A DNA stretch of 54,284 nucleotides from Verrucomicrobia bacterium UBA7008. GTDB taxonomy: Bacteria; Verrucomicrobiota; Kiritimatiellia; RFP12; UBA1067. The position numbers were made by a program, and so were the translations under genes. Where the stretch lies: NCBI GenBank assembly GCA_002449695.1, contig DJXI01000083.1:68871-123154 (forward strand), written 5' to 3'. Positions 44,170-51,065 of the stretch are shown here, one piece after another (within the stretch, counting starts at the first letter, position 1; every line of letters begins with the position of its first letter). The notes under the pieces are model-generated. The model worked only from the letters and a program-made list of their open reading frames with translations. It was not told the DNA's origin and made no database searches.

Positions 44170-46082
44170 TGAAAAAACTAAAACACCATTCAGGAAAGAA
44201 ACATATGATAGGAACATTGGACATCGAGGTACAGGCGTAGAGGCCGAACGTTCCGCTTGAAACCCTGTACGCCTTCATTGAATCGCCTTCAAGCATACGG
44301 GTCAGGAACGTACCCGAAAGGGTCGGGAAGTGGAACATCACAAAGGTCTACGTCAAGCTACAGTACCCCGACAACACGGAACGCGAGTGCGTCTGCGTCT
44401 GCGACAACGGCGTCTACGTATGTACGGTTGAGGGATCTGGAAGGTCTGGACGCCAGCCGAAGGGATATTCGGTAATGGCGGACGGAGTTGACGAAAACGG
44501 AAGAGGGGTCTTCGGCTACGTACTCGGAAAGGGAGACGTAGCCATAATGGACGAAAACGGCTCTGTCACTGTGGACGGGGTTTCGTATATGATCCACTAC
44601 TTCGACGAAAGGCCAGAGAACCCGAACATCGGAGACGTATGCAGGGGCGAGGATGGATGGGAAATGTTCAACGGCGTGCAGTGGGTGGTCTTCGGAGGGA
44701 TCGAGTACGAGGCCGGAGAGGGACTTGCCCTAAACGGAAACACGTTCTCGCTCGACGCCACAATACCCACAAAGACGTCACAGCTTGAAAATGACTCCGG
44801 CTTCACAACGGCATAGGACATACCGACAAAGGTATCAGAACTCCAGAACGACTCCGGCTTCACGACTGCCGAGGACATACCGACAAAGGTCTCCGAGCTT
44901 GAAAACGATTCCGGCTACCTGACACAGCACCAGAGTCTTTCAAACTACCTGTAGCTCACGGGCGGGACGCTCACCGGAAATCTCACACTCGGAGAAAACT
45001 CGCACATAATCTTCGGCGCGACTCCAAGGATTGACGCACGGTATGGAGACAGGTTCATGACCTGGAGGTTCCCCAATGTCACCGGCACATTCGCCCTCGA
45101 CGCTGACGTGCAGAACCTCTCGGCTAACAAGGCAGAAGCAGAGGTCGAGTCCCTTCACAGGACGGTCGCTGGCGGCATCTTCTGGGATGAAAATGTGACT
45201 GCCGAAACGGACATAGTTGTGGAGGGAAGCGGAGCGTTCACCGACCTGTACAACACGTACTCAGCGACGATGACGGATGCCGGCTACACGATTACCTGCA
45301 CACGCAATCGCGGCAGTACCACAAGGGAGACCATCAGAAACACTACAAAGGGAACGGCGGCACAGGGTACAGGTTCACTCTTCTTCGAGTTCGGTGACTA
45401 CGGCTCGATATGGGACGGCGACGAGGATCGGGATCAGATATGGGTGATGAAGGACGTTCGCGTTCCTATGGGCGAAAGGACGCTGACGGTAAAACAGTCC
45501 GTTGACAAGGGCTTGTCTGGAAAGCTCGACGTTACCACAATCGGAACCTATGCCGAGGCATCGACCCCAAACAACAATTCAAGTCTGTGGGGAATAAGGT
45601 TCAAGCCAAGGGCCTTCGGGATGGAAGACGGCGACTGCATCATCGGTTTTACCATAAGAACCCGTCTCTCCACGGGGACGCCACAGCCAGACGTTCCCAT
45701 TTACTACAAACTCATAGACCACTCTTCCGGCTCAGACGTGGTTCTTGCCACGGTACGTGAGCCTAAAATGGTGAACGTGTGGAACACTGACGTGTCGTTT
45801 GGTTTCGACCGCCTTGTATGTCTCGACAAGGACAAGGAGTACAGGCTTCTCTCCTATTCAAGTGTCACGGCCACCAGTTCAACAAACGTAGGGATCAGGA
45901 TGACGCCCAATTCAACCAATACGGACATCTACGGCAACAATGACACAAGCTATAGACCTGTAATGCGCGTCGAGTGGGGAAGAGGGTCGGGGCTGAGGGA
46001 AATAGCGGCAAGACTTGAAAACCACTACACCAAGAGCGAAGTGGACAGTATGCTACAAAGTCTCAGGGAGGAGCTTTCGTAA
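44169..46082 (+). CDS. Tail fibre/tip protein (amber-recoded, three TAG)
   Basis: 637 residues with TAG at 44238, 44814 and 44952 (codons 24, 216, 262). Residues 195-260 carry tandem repeats of the fibre type, IPTKTSQLENDSGFTTA then DIPTKVSELQNDSGF and again DIPTKVSELENDSG, followed by SNYL-TAG-LTGGTLTGNLTL, a classical phage fibre motif. The 44814 TAG aligns with a GAG codon in the next repeat. The C-terminal 330 residues are a beta-rich receptor-binding-type region ending in a trimeric coiled-coil-like LENHYTKSEVDSMLQSLREEL. Ends in TAA overlapping the next gene. Confidence 0.9.
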
Positions 46083-46339
46083 TGGACGAGCAGACAAAGC
46101 TGTTTATAGACATCAGCCGCAACTTGGGAGAGATCAACTCAAAGCTCGGCTCCCTGTGTGAAGTCATAGCGAAGCACGAATCGAGGATCACGGAACTTGA
46201 GAAAGACAAGGTTGGTGTCAGCGGTCTCCATTTCAAAGAGCTTGCAGTGTGGCTCGTAAAGGGTCTTATAATCGCACTTGGAACGATAGCCACAATGACA
46301 GGTTCCGCGTCATTGATCAAGGGCATCTTTGGGATGTGA
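46082..46339 (+). CDS. Holin-like protein
   Basis: 85 residues. An N-terminal coiled coil (LGEINSKLGSLCEVIAKHE, then RITELEKDK) is followed by one membrane segment (LAVWLVKGLIIALGTIATM) and a short tail. This arrangement resembles XhlA-type hemolysin/holin accessory proteins. It is coupled to the fibre gene. No TAG, ends in TGA. No endolysin is recognised next to it. Confidence 0.65.
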   Translation: MDEQTKLFIDISRNLGEINSKLGSLCEVIAKHESRITELEKDKVGVSGLHFKELAVWLVKGLIIALGTIATMTGSASLIKGIFGM

Positions 46340-46637
46340 GTCTGGCTCTCGCGCAAAAAAAATTTTGAAAAAGTTTTCCCCCTTGAAAACATTGGTCGAT
46401 CCGAACGTCGATCGGTGATTTCATCCGCACCTTCGGCAATGTTTTCAGAGTCAAGCCCCCCGACTTTTCTGAAACTCACCCTTGATTTTACTGCCGAAGG
46501 TCGGCGTCGCTCACTGAAAAATGGCTTTTCCAAAAACAGCATTTCGTATAATAGTGTCAGTTCTTTGGAACTACATTCGATCTTTGACATACGAGTTGGC
46601 CACACAACACACACAACACACAAGAAAGGAAAAGCAG
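46340..46637. promoter_or_regulatory. Intergenic stretch with inverted repeats and a promoter
   Basis: An A/T-rich tract (46359-46383) follows the holin gene. ACCTTCGGCA (46430-46439) and TGCCGAAGGT (46492-46501) form a 10-bp inverted repeat enclosing a smaller TTCAG/CTGAA stem. TATAAT at 46551-46556 is a likely promoter for the next gene. No coding sequence seen. Confidence 0.45.
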
Positions 46638-47273
46638 ATGAAGAAGAAACAAGAACGAACAACACCTCCGATGCCGTCGTACAGGATTGGCAGGTTCATA
46701 CAGTACGGAGGGGAGTCGGAACCGAAGTTCAGGCCAGCACACGAGATCGGCTATGATGCGGCGTATGACTTCTTCCGTGACCTGTACTGGAACGACCGAA
46801 AGGAGGCTGAAGACCAGTTGGCGGAGTACAAGAGACTCTGGAAGGAGAAGGCCGTGAAGGGTTCCTCCTACATAGCCGACACCGACCCGGAGCTTGGAGA
46901 GCGGTTCAAACGCCGTGCTTGTACTCAGGAGGACTGCCGGAAGCCCTACTACGAGAAGATGAGGGAGGCAAGTTCAGCGGTTGAGAAGTGGGAGTGGTTC
47001 AAGGACTTCATCATAGGGGACTGGACTGAACCCGCAACGGTCTACCGCCAGAACACCCTGCCTTCGGAAAACAACTGGGCCGGAGAGGAGATGCGGAAGG
47101 AGATAATCCAGAAGCTCGACTGGTACGGCTACGTCACGGTCGGGTGGAGCTGTCTCGGACATACCCGTGCAAGGTGGCAGACAGATTCCGTCTGCGACTG
47201 GGTGAAGAGGGAGCATCCTGAGTGGAAGGTGGTGAACAACGAGTTCGACTGCACCATAACAAAGAAGGCGTGA
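46638..47273 (+). CDS. Hypothetical protein after the holin
   Basis: 211 residues (MKKKQERTTPPMPSYRIGRF), highly charged, rich in Trp and Tyr. The only structured hint is KLDWYGYVTVGWSCLGHTRARW near residue 160. AGAAAGGAAAAGC before the ATG. No lysozyme, amidase or peptidase motif is visible although the location would suit an endolysin. No TAG inside; ends in TGA. Confidence 0.6.
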   Translation: MKKKQERTTPPMPSYRIGRFIQYGGESEPKFRPAHEIGYDAAYDFFRDLYWNDRKEAEDQLAEYKRLWKEKAVKGSSYIADTDPELGERFKRRACTQEDCRKPYYEKMREASSAVEKWEWFKDFIIGDWTEPATVYRQNTLPSENNWAGEEMRKEIIQKLDWYGYVTVGWSCLGHTRARWQTDSVCDWVKREHPEWKVVNNEFDCTITKKA

Positions 47274-47345
47274 GTCACATACAGACTCAAACCGGGACGC
47301 CATGTAGGACTATGACAGGTTCTGCACGACGTCCTTTTTCATGAC

Positions 47346-47819
47346 TCAATACAAACTATCGGATGGAATACAAAAAGCGAACATGACGCGTTGTGGGGCC
47401 CGATTCTGCCGAGGGAGTTGCCGAGACGGACGTGAGCGATGGGCAATGATTCCTGTTAATGCCCAAGTCAATCCAAGAAGAATCCATGTCATCAGTACGA
47501 GGGTCGCTTTCTTTTTGGTGTTTCGGACGAACGCCACTACGAGGCCGGAAGCAAGCCAAGCAAGGAGAACTGAGGAACCTCCTGGGGAAAAGACTGCTGG
47601 CATTCTGGATAGGCATAGCATGAGTATTACCGTGGAGGTTGTCGGGAGAGGCCAAAGCCTTGGAAAGAACACAGTCATGAAGAATATGGATGCCCCGAGA
47701 ACGTTCATAAGAGTCAGACGCAAAGAGAAATTAGGGGGGTAATAAGATGGCGCACAAAACGCTGTCGTGATTAAAACTGTTGCTGCAAGGAAGAATGTCA
47801 GGTCAATGTTTTTCTTCAT
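47346..47819 (-). CDS. Small membrane protein
   Basis: 157 residues with four hydrophobic segments: LTFFLAATVLITTAFCA, LMNVLGASIFFMTVFF, VLLAWLASGLVVAFV and LVLMTWILLGLTWALTGII. The opposite strand is also open (47341-47742) but encodes an Arg-rich, low-complexity product typical of antisense to membrane genes, so the minus strand is preferred. Ends in TGA. Function unknown, perhaps superinfection exclusion. Confidence 0.55.
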   Translation of the reverse strand: MKKNIDLTFFLAATVLITTAFCAPSYYPPNFSLRLTLMNVLGASIFFMTVFFPRLWPLPTTSTVILMLCLSRMPAVFSPGGSSVLLAWLASGLVVAFVRNTKKKATLVLMTWILLGLTWALTGIIAHRSRPSRQLPRQNRAPQRVMFAFCIPSDSLY

Positions 47820-47849
47820 GGTGATTTATGATGTTGTTTGGTGATGGTT

Positions 47850-47884
47850 GAAAAGGCGGGTTACGGGATTAAACCGCAACCCGC
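47850..47884 (-). terminator. Terminator of the minus-strand accessory operon
   Basis: Read on the minus strand, GCGGGTT-G-CGG and CCG-T-AACCCGC form a stem with one mismatch, followed by CTTTTC. It separates the operon from the membrane gene at 47346-47819. Confidence 0.6.
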
Positions 47885-47896
47885 ACAAGTTAGTTG

Positions 47897-47983
47897 TCAA
47901 CGCCAATCATCTGGCGTGAGGGTATCTGTGCCGAAGATATCTTCGTTCACTATGACTTCGTCATCTGGGGAATAGCCTCTCAT
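47897..47983 (-). CDS. 28-residue acidic peptide with a perfect RBS
   Basis: MRGYSPDDEVIVNEDIFGTD... ending in DDWR and TGA. A full AAAGGAGGTGA site lies seven bases before the ATG, a strong reason to regard it as translated. It is the last gene of the minus-strand operon, just before its terminator. Function unknown. Confidence 0.5.
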   Translation of the reverse strand: MRGYSPDDEVIVNEDIFGTDTLTPDDWR

Positions 47984-48030
47984 TTTTGTCACCTCCTTTC
48001 GTCGTTTTATGTGTTGGCTTTGTTGGTGAG

Positions 48031-48318
48031 TCAATCGCCCATGTCGATACGAACTGCCACATCGAAGAGCCTGTTATGACAGGCACGAAGCGCCAGCATC
48101 ACAACCTCGTCTTTTGTCGGAATCTTCTCAAGCGTCCTGAAGCGTTCGACAAAGAACTTGGCCTTGGCAAAGTTGCTGGGCCCTTTCAGTGCCGCTGTTT
48201 GTGTCTGCCAATTCCCGCCCTCACAAAGATACTGTGCAGCGCAGAAATTCTCCAACATTTGAATTTCCCTCTTCATGGTCTTTAGAGAGGCGTTATGGGT
48301 TATGGACAGCGATGACAT
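48031..48318 (-). CDS. Hypothetical protein of the minus-strand operon
   Basis: 95 residues starting MSSLSITHNASLKTMKREIQ; helical. The ATG at 48318 overlaps the TAA of the gene before (TAATG), and the AGGAGG ribosome-binding site lies within that gene's 3' end, so translation is coupled. Ends in TGA. Function unknown. Confidence 0.65.
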   Translation of the reverse strand: MSSLSITHNASLKTMKREIQMLENFCAAQYLCEGGNWQTQTAALKGPSNFAKAKFFVERFRTLEKIPTKDEVVMLALRACHNRLFDVAVRIDMGD

Positions 48319-48653
48319 TATGACCTCCTTTTGTGTGTTGGAAGTTTGTGTGGATAGGTCGGGTCGTCGTCTTCGGCTACTATCTCTCTGAGCGAAAGAG
48401 CGCCCCATTCAGAACTGACGCAAAGCTCGGACACTATCACACCAGCTTTGTGGGCGACATCACAGAGCTGTTCTGCAATGTCCTCCAACGTGGCGTCCCT
48501 CCATATCTTGCGGTTCGCGGACAGCTTGCTCAAGACTGCGGGTGTGCAGTCAAGCAGCACCCGCGATATGGCGTTTGACTCAGCCTGGCGTATGACAAGA
48601 ATCTTGCCGTTCTTGCCAGAGGCCGCACGGCTCAAGGCCTTTTGAAAGTCCAT
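48318..48653 (-). CDS. Hypothetical protein of the minus-strand operon
   Basis: 111 residues (MDFQKALSRAASGKNGKILVIRQ). An alpha/beta-looking core with VLLDCTPAVLSKL and ATLEDIAEQLCDVAHKAGVIV. GGGGAGGTGAAC precedes the ATG; the previous gene stops six bases before. Ends in TAA. No family recognised. Confidence 0.65.
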   Translation of the reverse strand: MDFQKALSRAASGKNGKILVIRQAESNAISRVLLDCTPAVLSKLSANRKIWRDATLEDIAEQLCDVAHKAGVIVSELCVSSEWGALSLREIVAEDDDPTYPHKLPTHKRRS

Positions 48654-48656
48654 TGT

Positions 48657-49394
48657 TCACCTCCCCGCGGTAAAAAGTGGTAGGCAAATTACTTCTGATA
48701 GTAGCCCGCCCGACTCGACTCTGTTGCCTCTGATGGTGACACGGTGGATGCGACGCTGAACCTCTGGCGTGTTGATGTTGGGAAAGCGACGCAATAATTC
48801 AGTTGACGAATATTTGTCCGACCCCGTGATGAGAATCGCCGTCGGGTTTTGAAGCAAAATAGAGAAACAAGCGATGTCAGCATTCTGCTTCTCAAGGCCG
48901 AAATCATAGACTCTGCGCGTCCAGCCGGAACGAGCATTTATAGCAGAGATTGCACGGGCGGAAGGTGTGTGGCGGTCGTAGGCCTTCCTCCTTGAGCAGG
49001 GGTCGGCCACGAGAAACGGGCGGTATCTTGCCTCTACGCCAAGAGAGACACTGACGCAGGTCGTGGCGCCAAAATGCCAGTTAGCGGGGTCGGAGGAGCC
49101 CTCTCCGGCGGAAGCCACATTACTTTCATCTATCAAAGCGATTGGTCTTGTGTCGGGACGTTGTAATGGCGGAAGAACTTCGGCGTCGTAGATTTCGCCA
49201 ACGAACGTTCCTCCTCTCAGACGGCGGTGGAGTACGACCGTAGTGTATTGTCCGTAGAGGAGTTCAGGTCTCCTGTTAACATGTGCGAGACAGCCATCTT
49301 CAAGACGAACATCCGTCCCACGTTGAGTTTGTGCGCAGACCCACCCGCGCCCGAAGGCCGGAAGGTCGAAGGTTGACTTTTGAAGAGTTGACAT
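48657..49394 (-). CDS. Possible NYN-domain (PIN-like) ribonuclease
   Basis: 245 residues. The C-terminal 170 show PIALIDESNVASAG, then EKQNADIACFSILL and AILITGSDKYSSTELLRRFPNI. The Asp-x-x-Asn, the NAD and the TGSD blocks are reminiscent of NYN/PIN-like nucleases, which cut RNA with metal ions, but the match is weak. The first gene of the operon, preceded by AGGAGGGG and a structured leader. Ends in TGA. It could act on RNA in the lysogen or in defence (inference). Confidence 0.45.
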   Translation of the reverse strand: MSTLQKSTFDLPAFGRGWVCAQTQRGTDVRLEDGCLAHVNRRPELLYGQYTTVVLHRRLRGGTFVGEIYDAEVLPPLQRPDTRPIALIDESNVASAGEGSSDPANWHFGATTCVSVSLGVEARYRPFLVADPCSRRKAYDRHTPSARAISAINARSGWTRRVYDFGLEKQNADIACFSILLQNPTAILITGSDKYSSTELLRRFPNINTPEVQRRIHRVTIRGNRVESGGLLSEVICLPLFTAGR

Positions 49395-49423
49395 TTAGTG
49401 CCCCTCCTGAAATGGATTACGAA

Positions 49424-49480
49424 CGGAACCCAGTAGATACGGAGAGGCGCGGTGGAAGCCAGTAGACGACTGGGTTCGGA
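49424..49480 (-). promoter_or_regulatory. Leader with mutually exclusive hairpins
   Basis: On the minus strand AACCCAGT can pair either with the distant ACTGGGTT or, through CCAGT, with the nearby ACTGG. The two hairpins cannot form together, and the second lies just upstream of the ribosome-binding site of the operon. This is the layout of an attenuator or translational switch. Confidence 0.35.
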
Positions 49481-49519
49481 ACCGCATGCCAACTTAAAAG
49501 CCTCAGTTAGCACGCACAT

Positions 49520-49549
49520 ATGATACCATATTTGGTTCTCGCCGCGCAA
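49520..49549 (-). promoter_or_regulatory. Promoter of the minus-strand operon
   Basis: Minus strand TTGCGC (49549-49544), 18-bp spacer, TATCAT (49525-49520). It gives a leader of about 120 bases before the ATG at 49394. Confidence 0.6.
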
Positions 49550-49587
49550 GGGGGTATTTGAAAAAATTTTTGGGCTTGCTAACTGTC

Positions 49588-49896
49588 TCAAATCCTCATC
49601 CTATTCAAAGCCGTCTGGAACAACTCCGGGCGGTTTTGTTTTAGCCACTCTGAAAACCATATCGGGTTCTGGTGTGCAGACAGTCTTCCAAACTTGTGGT
49701 GAGACGGACAAAGAGAAATTCCGTTGTCAACTTCAAGCCTGTACTCTTTCCACAGATGTTTTGGAAGAATGTGATGGGCGTTCAAGTGTTCTGCCTTGCC
49801 ACATACAGCACAAACGTCCCCGTCTCTCTAACGGACTTGCCTTGACCAGTTTGAAAGAAGTGTTGAGACGGAAGGTTTCTTGATTATGTTTGCCAT
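49588..49896 (-). CDS. HNH endonuclease (amber-recoded, minus strand)
   Basis: 102 residues with TAG at 49830-49828 (codon 23). The complete HNH fold appears only in the read-through product: WSRQVR-TAG-RDGDVCAVCGK, then HLNAHHILP, NGISLCPSHHKFG. Two CxxC-type zinc knuckles and the AHHI catalytic histidine are present. The TAG stands where HNH enzymes usually have Glu, Gln or Lys (VRxRDG). Phage HNH enzymes often assist terminase in DNA packaging, so a late role fits its recoding. AAAGGAACC before the ATG; ends in TGA. The 240-bp gap before 50140 shows no gene. Confidence 0.9.
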
Positions 49897-50139
49897 GGCG
49901 GTTCCTTTTGAGTTTGTTGGGAGAAGAACAAAGATAGGCGTCATTTGACAATGGCTACTGTTAGCGTTTGCTCTACTTTGAATTAAACCGAGCAAGTGAT
50001 AGACACGAAAGCGGTCAAAATGCAGTCTCAAGCATCCAAAACGTTGTGCTTTGAAAAAAAGTTGGAAGTGTGTGTAAGATTCTTTTGTGAGCGACGAGTA
50101 AATTAGTGAAAGGAATAACAGACAACTGAAGGATAAAAC

Positions 50140-50244
50140 ATGGGCAAGAACTTCAAGCAATTCGTTATCGTCATCTACACACTGTGTGTGATGTTGCTTC
50201 AATTTAGTGCATTTGCTTCTGGACTTCACACGGGACTTCATTAG
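50140..50244 (+). CDS. Possible small secreted peptide
   Basis: 34 residues with a signal-like hydrophobic core (FVIVIYTLCVMLLQFSAFAS), ending in TAG (50242-50244); with amber read as sense it would extend 17 residues to TAA at 50295. GAAGGAT precedes the ATG. Reality uncertain. Confidence 0.35.
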   Translation: MGKNFKQFVIVIYTLCVMLLQFSAFASGLHTGLH

Positions 50245-50287
50245 CAAAAACATAACTCCAAGCATCATGGACAGTTCAATCACAGTT

Positions 50288-50295
50288 TGATATAA
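50288..50295 (+). promoter_or_regulatory. Extended -10 promoter of the right-end small ORFs
   Basis: TTTGATATAATATAC, identical to the element before the PvuII methyltransferase; TATAAT at 50290-50295. Confidence 0.55.
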
Positions 50296-50328
50296 TATAC
50301 AACTAAATCTTCCAGAAAGGAGGCAAAT

Positions 50329-50400
50329 GTGGGGAGCTTTTTCTTTATGATCTTCTTTATTCCTTGCTTACTACTCGTTCTGCTCATGGGCGGGTGTTAA
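50329..50400 (+). CDS. 23-residue hydrophobic peptide
   Basis: GTG start at 50329 after an AAGGAGG site; MGSFFFMIFFIPCLLLVLLMGGC and TAA would be one membrane helix ending in cysteine. Placed between the promoter and two further short coupled ORFs. Quoted in part only as evidence of composition; function unknown, possibly a small toxin-like or regulatory peptide. Confidence 0.4.
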   Translation: MGSFFFMIFFIPCLLLVLLMGGC

Positions 50401-50406
50401 GGAAGG

Positions 50407-50478
50407 ATGCAGAAAACTGACTACGGCGAAGGACGTCGCAGGTTAGATGGTTTTACAAAAAAAGAAAGAGAGGCTTGA
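50407..50478 (+). CDS. 23-residue basic peptide
   Basis: ATG at 50407 directly after GGAAGG; MQKTDYGEGRRRLDGFTK, then KEREA and TGA. Next ORF starts two bases later. May be a leader for it. Confidence 0.3.
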   Translation: MQKTDYGEGRRRLDGFTKKEREA

Positions 50479-50479
50479 A

Positions 50480-50671
50480 ATGATAGAGTGGATTGTTGGT
50501 GCAGCCCTTTTGAATGGGGTTATGAATTCAAAAGCAAAGGAGGCGGCAGACAGAGAAAGAAGAAAAAGAGAGAAGGAGATAAAGAAACTAAAGAAGGAAC
50601 TGAGAGAACTAAAGGGAGAAGAAGAAGAAAAAGGCATTCTAGGTAGAGTTTGTGATTTTATTTTCGATTAG
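50480..50671 (+). CDS. Small membrane-proximal coiled-coil protein ending in TAG TAG
   Basis: 63 residues: MIEWIVGAALLNGVMNSKAKEAA followed by a Lys/Arg/Glu coiled coil and GRVCDFIFD. It ends in tandem TAG TAG (50669-50674), so amber is the stop. Coupled to the ORF before it. Probably expressed in the lysogen from the promoter at 50288. Function unknown. Confidence 0.5.
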   Translation: MIEWIVGAALLNGVMNSKAKEAADRERRKREKEIKKLKKELRELKGEEEEKGILGRVCDFIFD

Positions 50672-50694
50672 TAGTTTTTAGATTCCCCGTTATG

Positions 50695-50726
50695 AACGCC
50701 GTCCTCACTTATAATGGGACGGCGTT
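50695..50726 (+). terminator. Hairpin terminator of the right-end small ORFs
   Basis: AACGCCGTCC (50695-50704) pairs perfectly with GGACGGCGTT (50717-50726), 12-base loop, followed by GTCATATTT. Confidence 0.6.
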
Positions 50727-50729
50727 GTC

Positions 50730-51027
50730 ATATTTGCTGTAAACTGAGCTAAAGAGCTATTCTAAAACCAGCGACCCAAACCTTCGTCCTTCGATCTGTA
50801 ACCGTGGTTCCTGAGCGCGGCGGGGATACTGTCCTTTGCCTGACCTATAAACTTAGGTCAAAAACTGCCGACTGTATCTTTCGTAGAAGCCTGTGAGAAA
50901 AACCTGCATTACAAACCCCATTGTCCGCGCTAATACGCTGATCACAGTATGATTACAGTATGAAAGAACCTCGTTAGAACCTCAGCCAAGCGTTTTCATT
51001 CCGTGTTTACAATGAAACGTAGAATAA
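50730..51027. other. attP right arm, non-coding
   Basis: No gene. It contains TGACCTA/TAGGTCA, a 7-bp hairpin (50841-50860); CGACTGTATCTT (50869-50880), the same sequence as the left-arm site; and the direct repeat ACAGTATGA at about 50945 and 50957. These are candidates for integrase arm and excisionase or bending-protein sites. Confidence 0.45.
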
Positions 51028-51065
51028 GAGGTCAGCTCGACGCTCTCGACGAGCTCGTTCGCGAT
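51028..51065. other. attR (right attachment site)
   Basis: GAGGTC (51028-51033) followed, 21 bases later, by TCGTTCGCGAT (51055-51065), matching attL. From GAGGTC rightward the codons are GC-rich and host-like; a TAA lies immediately before GAGGTC in the comM frame, in prophage DNA. Confidence 0.7.

Larger units (their letters stand above)
12463..51033. mobile_element. Prophage of about 38.6 kb integrated in comM
   Basis: A tyrosine integrase sits at the left end, a complete siphovirus-type packaging, head and tail block lies in the middle, and the host gene is split exactly at the two ends. GC falls from clearly GC-rich host DNA to near 48 percent inside. All structural genes are complete once TAG is read as sense, so there is no sign of decay in the virion block. 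Gene order TerL, gpW-like, portal, ClpP-type protease, capsid, connectors, tube, tape measure, fibre follows lambda/HK97-type phages. Confidence 0.93.

Noticed and set aside
25892..46082. Prophage block full of nonsense mutations, i.e. a decayed prophage
   Set aside because: All 27 interruptions are TAG, none TAA or TGA; there are no frameshifts, the gene order is intact, and a CUA tRNA is present. Random decay would give mixed stops.
25892..46082. TGA or TAA recoding
   Set aside because: TGA and TAA end nearly every gene at the expected place with coupled starts; no gene needs read-through of either.
46638..47273. Endolysin
   Set aside because: Position after the holin suggests it, but no catalytic motif of lysozymes, amidases or peptidases is visible.
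47341..47742. Plus-strand ORF opposite the small membrane protein, including an upstream ATG-TAG
   Set aside because: Arg-rich composition without structure; the minus strand encodes a coherent four-helix membrane protein.
49217..49591. 124-codon minus-strand ORF
   Set aside because: Overlaps the promoter, leader and 5' end of the operon's first gene in another frame.
49828..50283. 151-codon minus-strand ORF
   Set aside because: Overlaps the 5' half of the HNH gene in another frame and lacks a start site.
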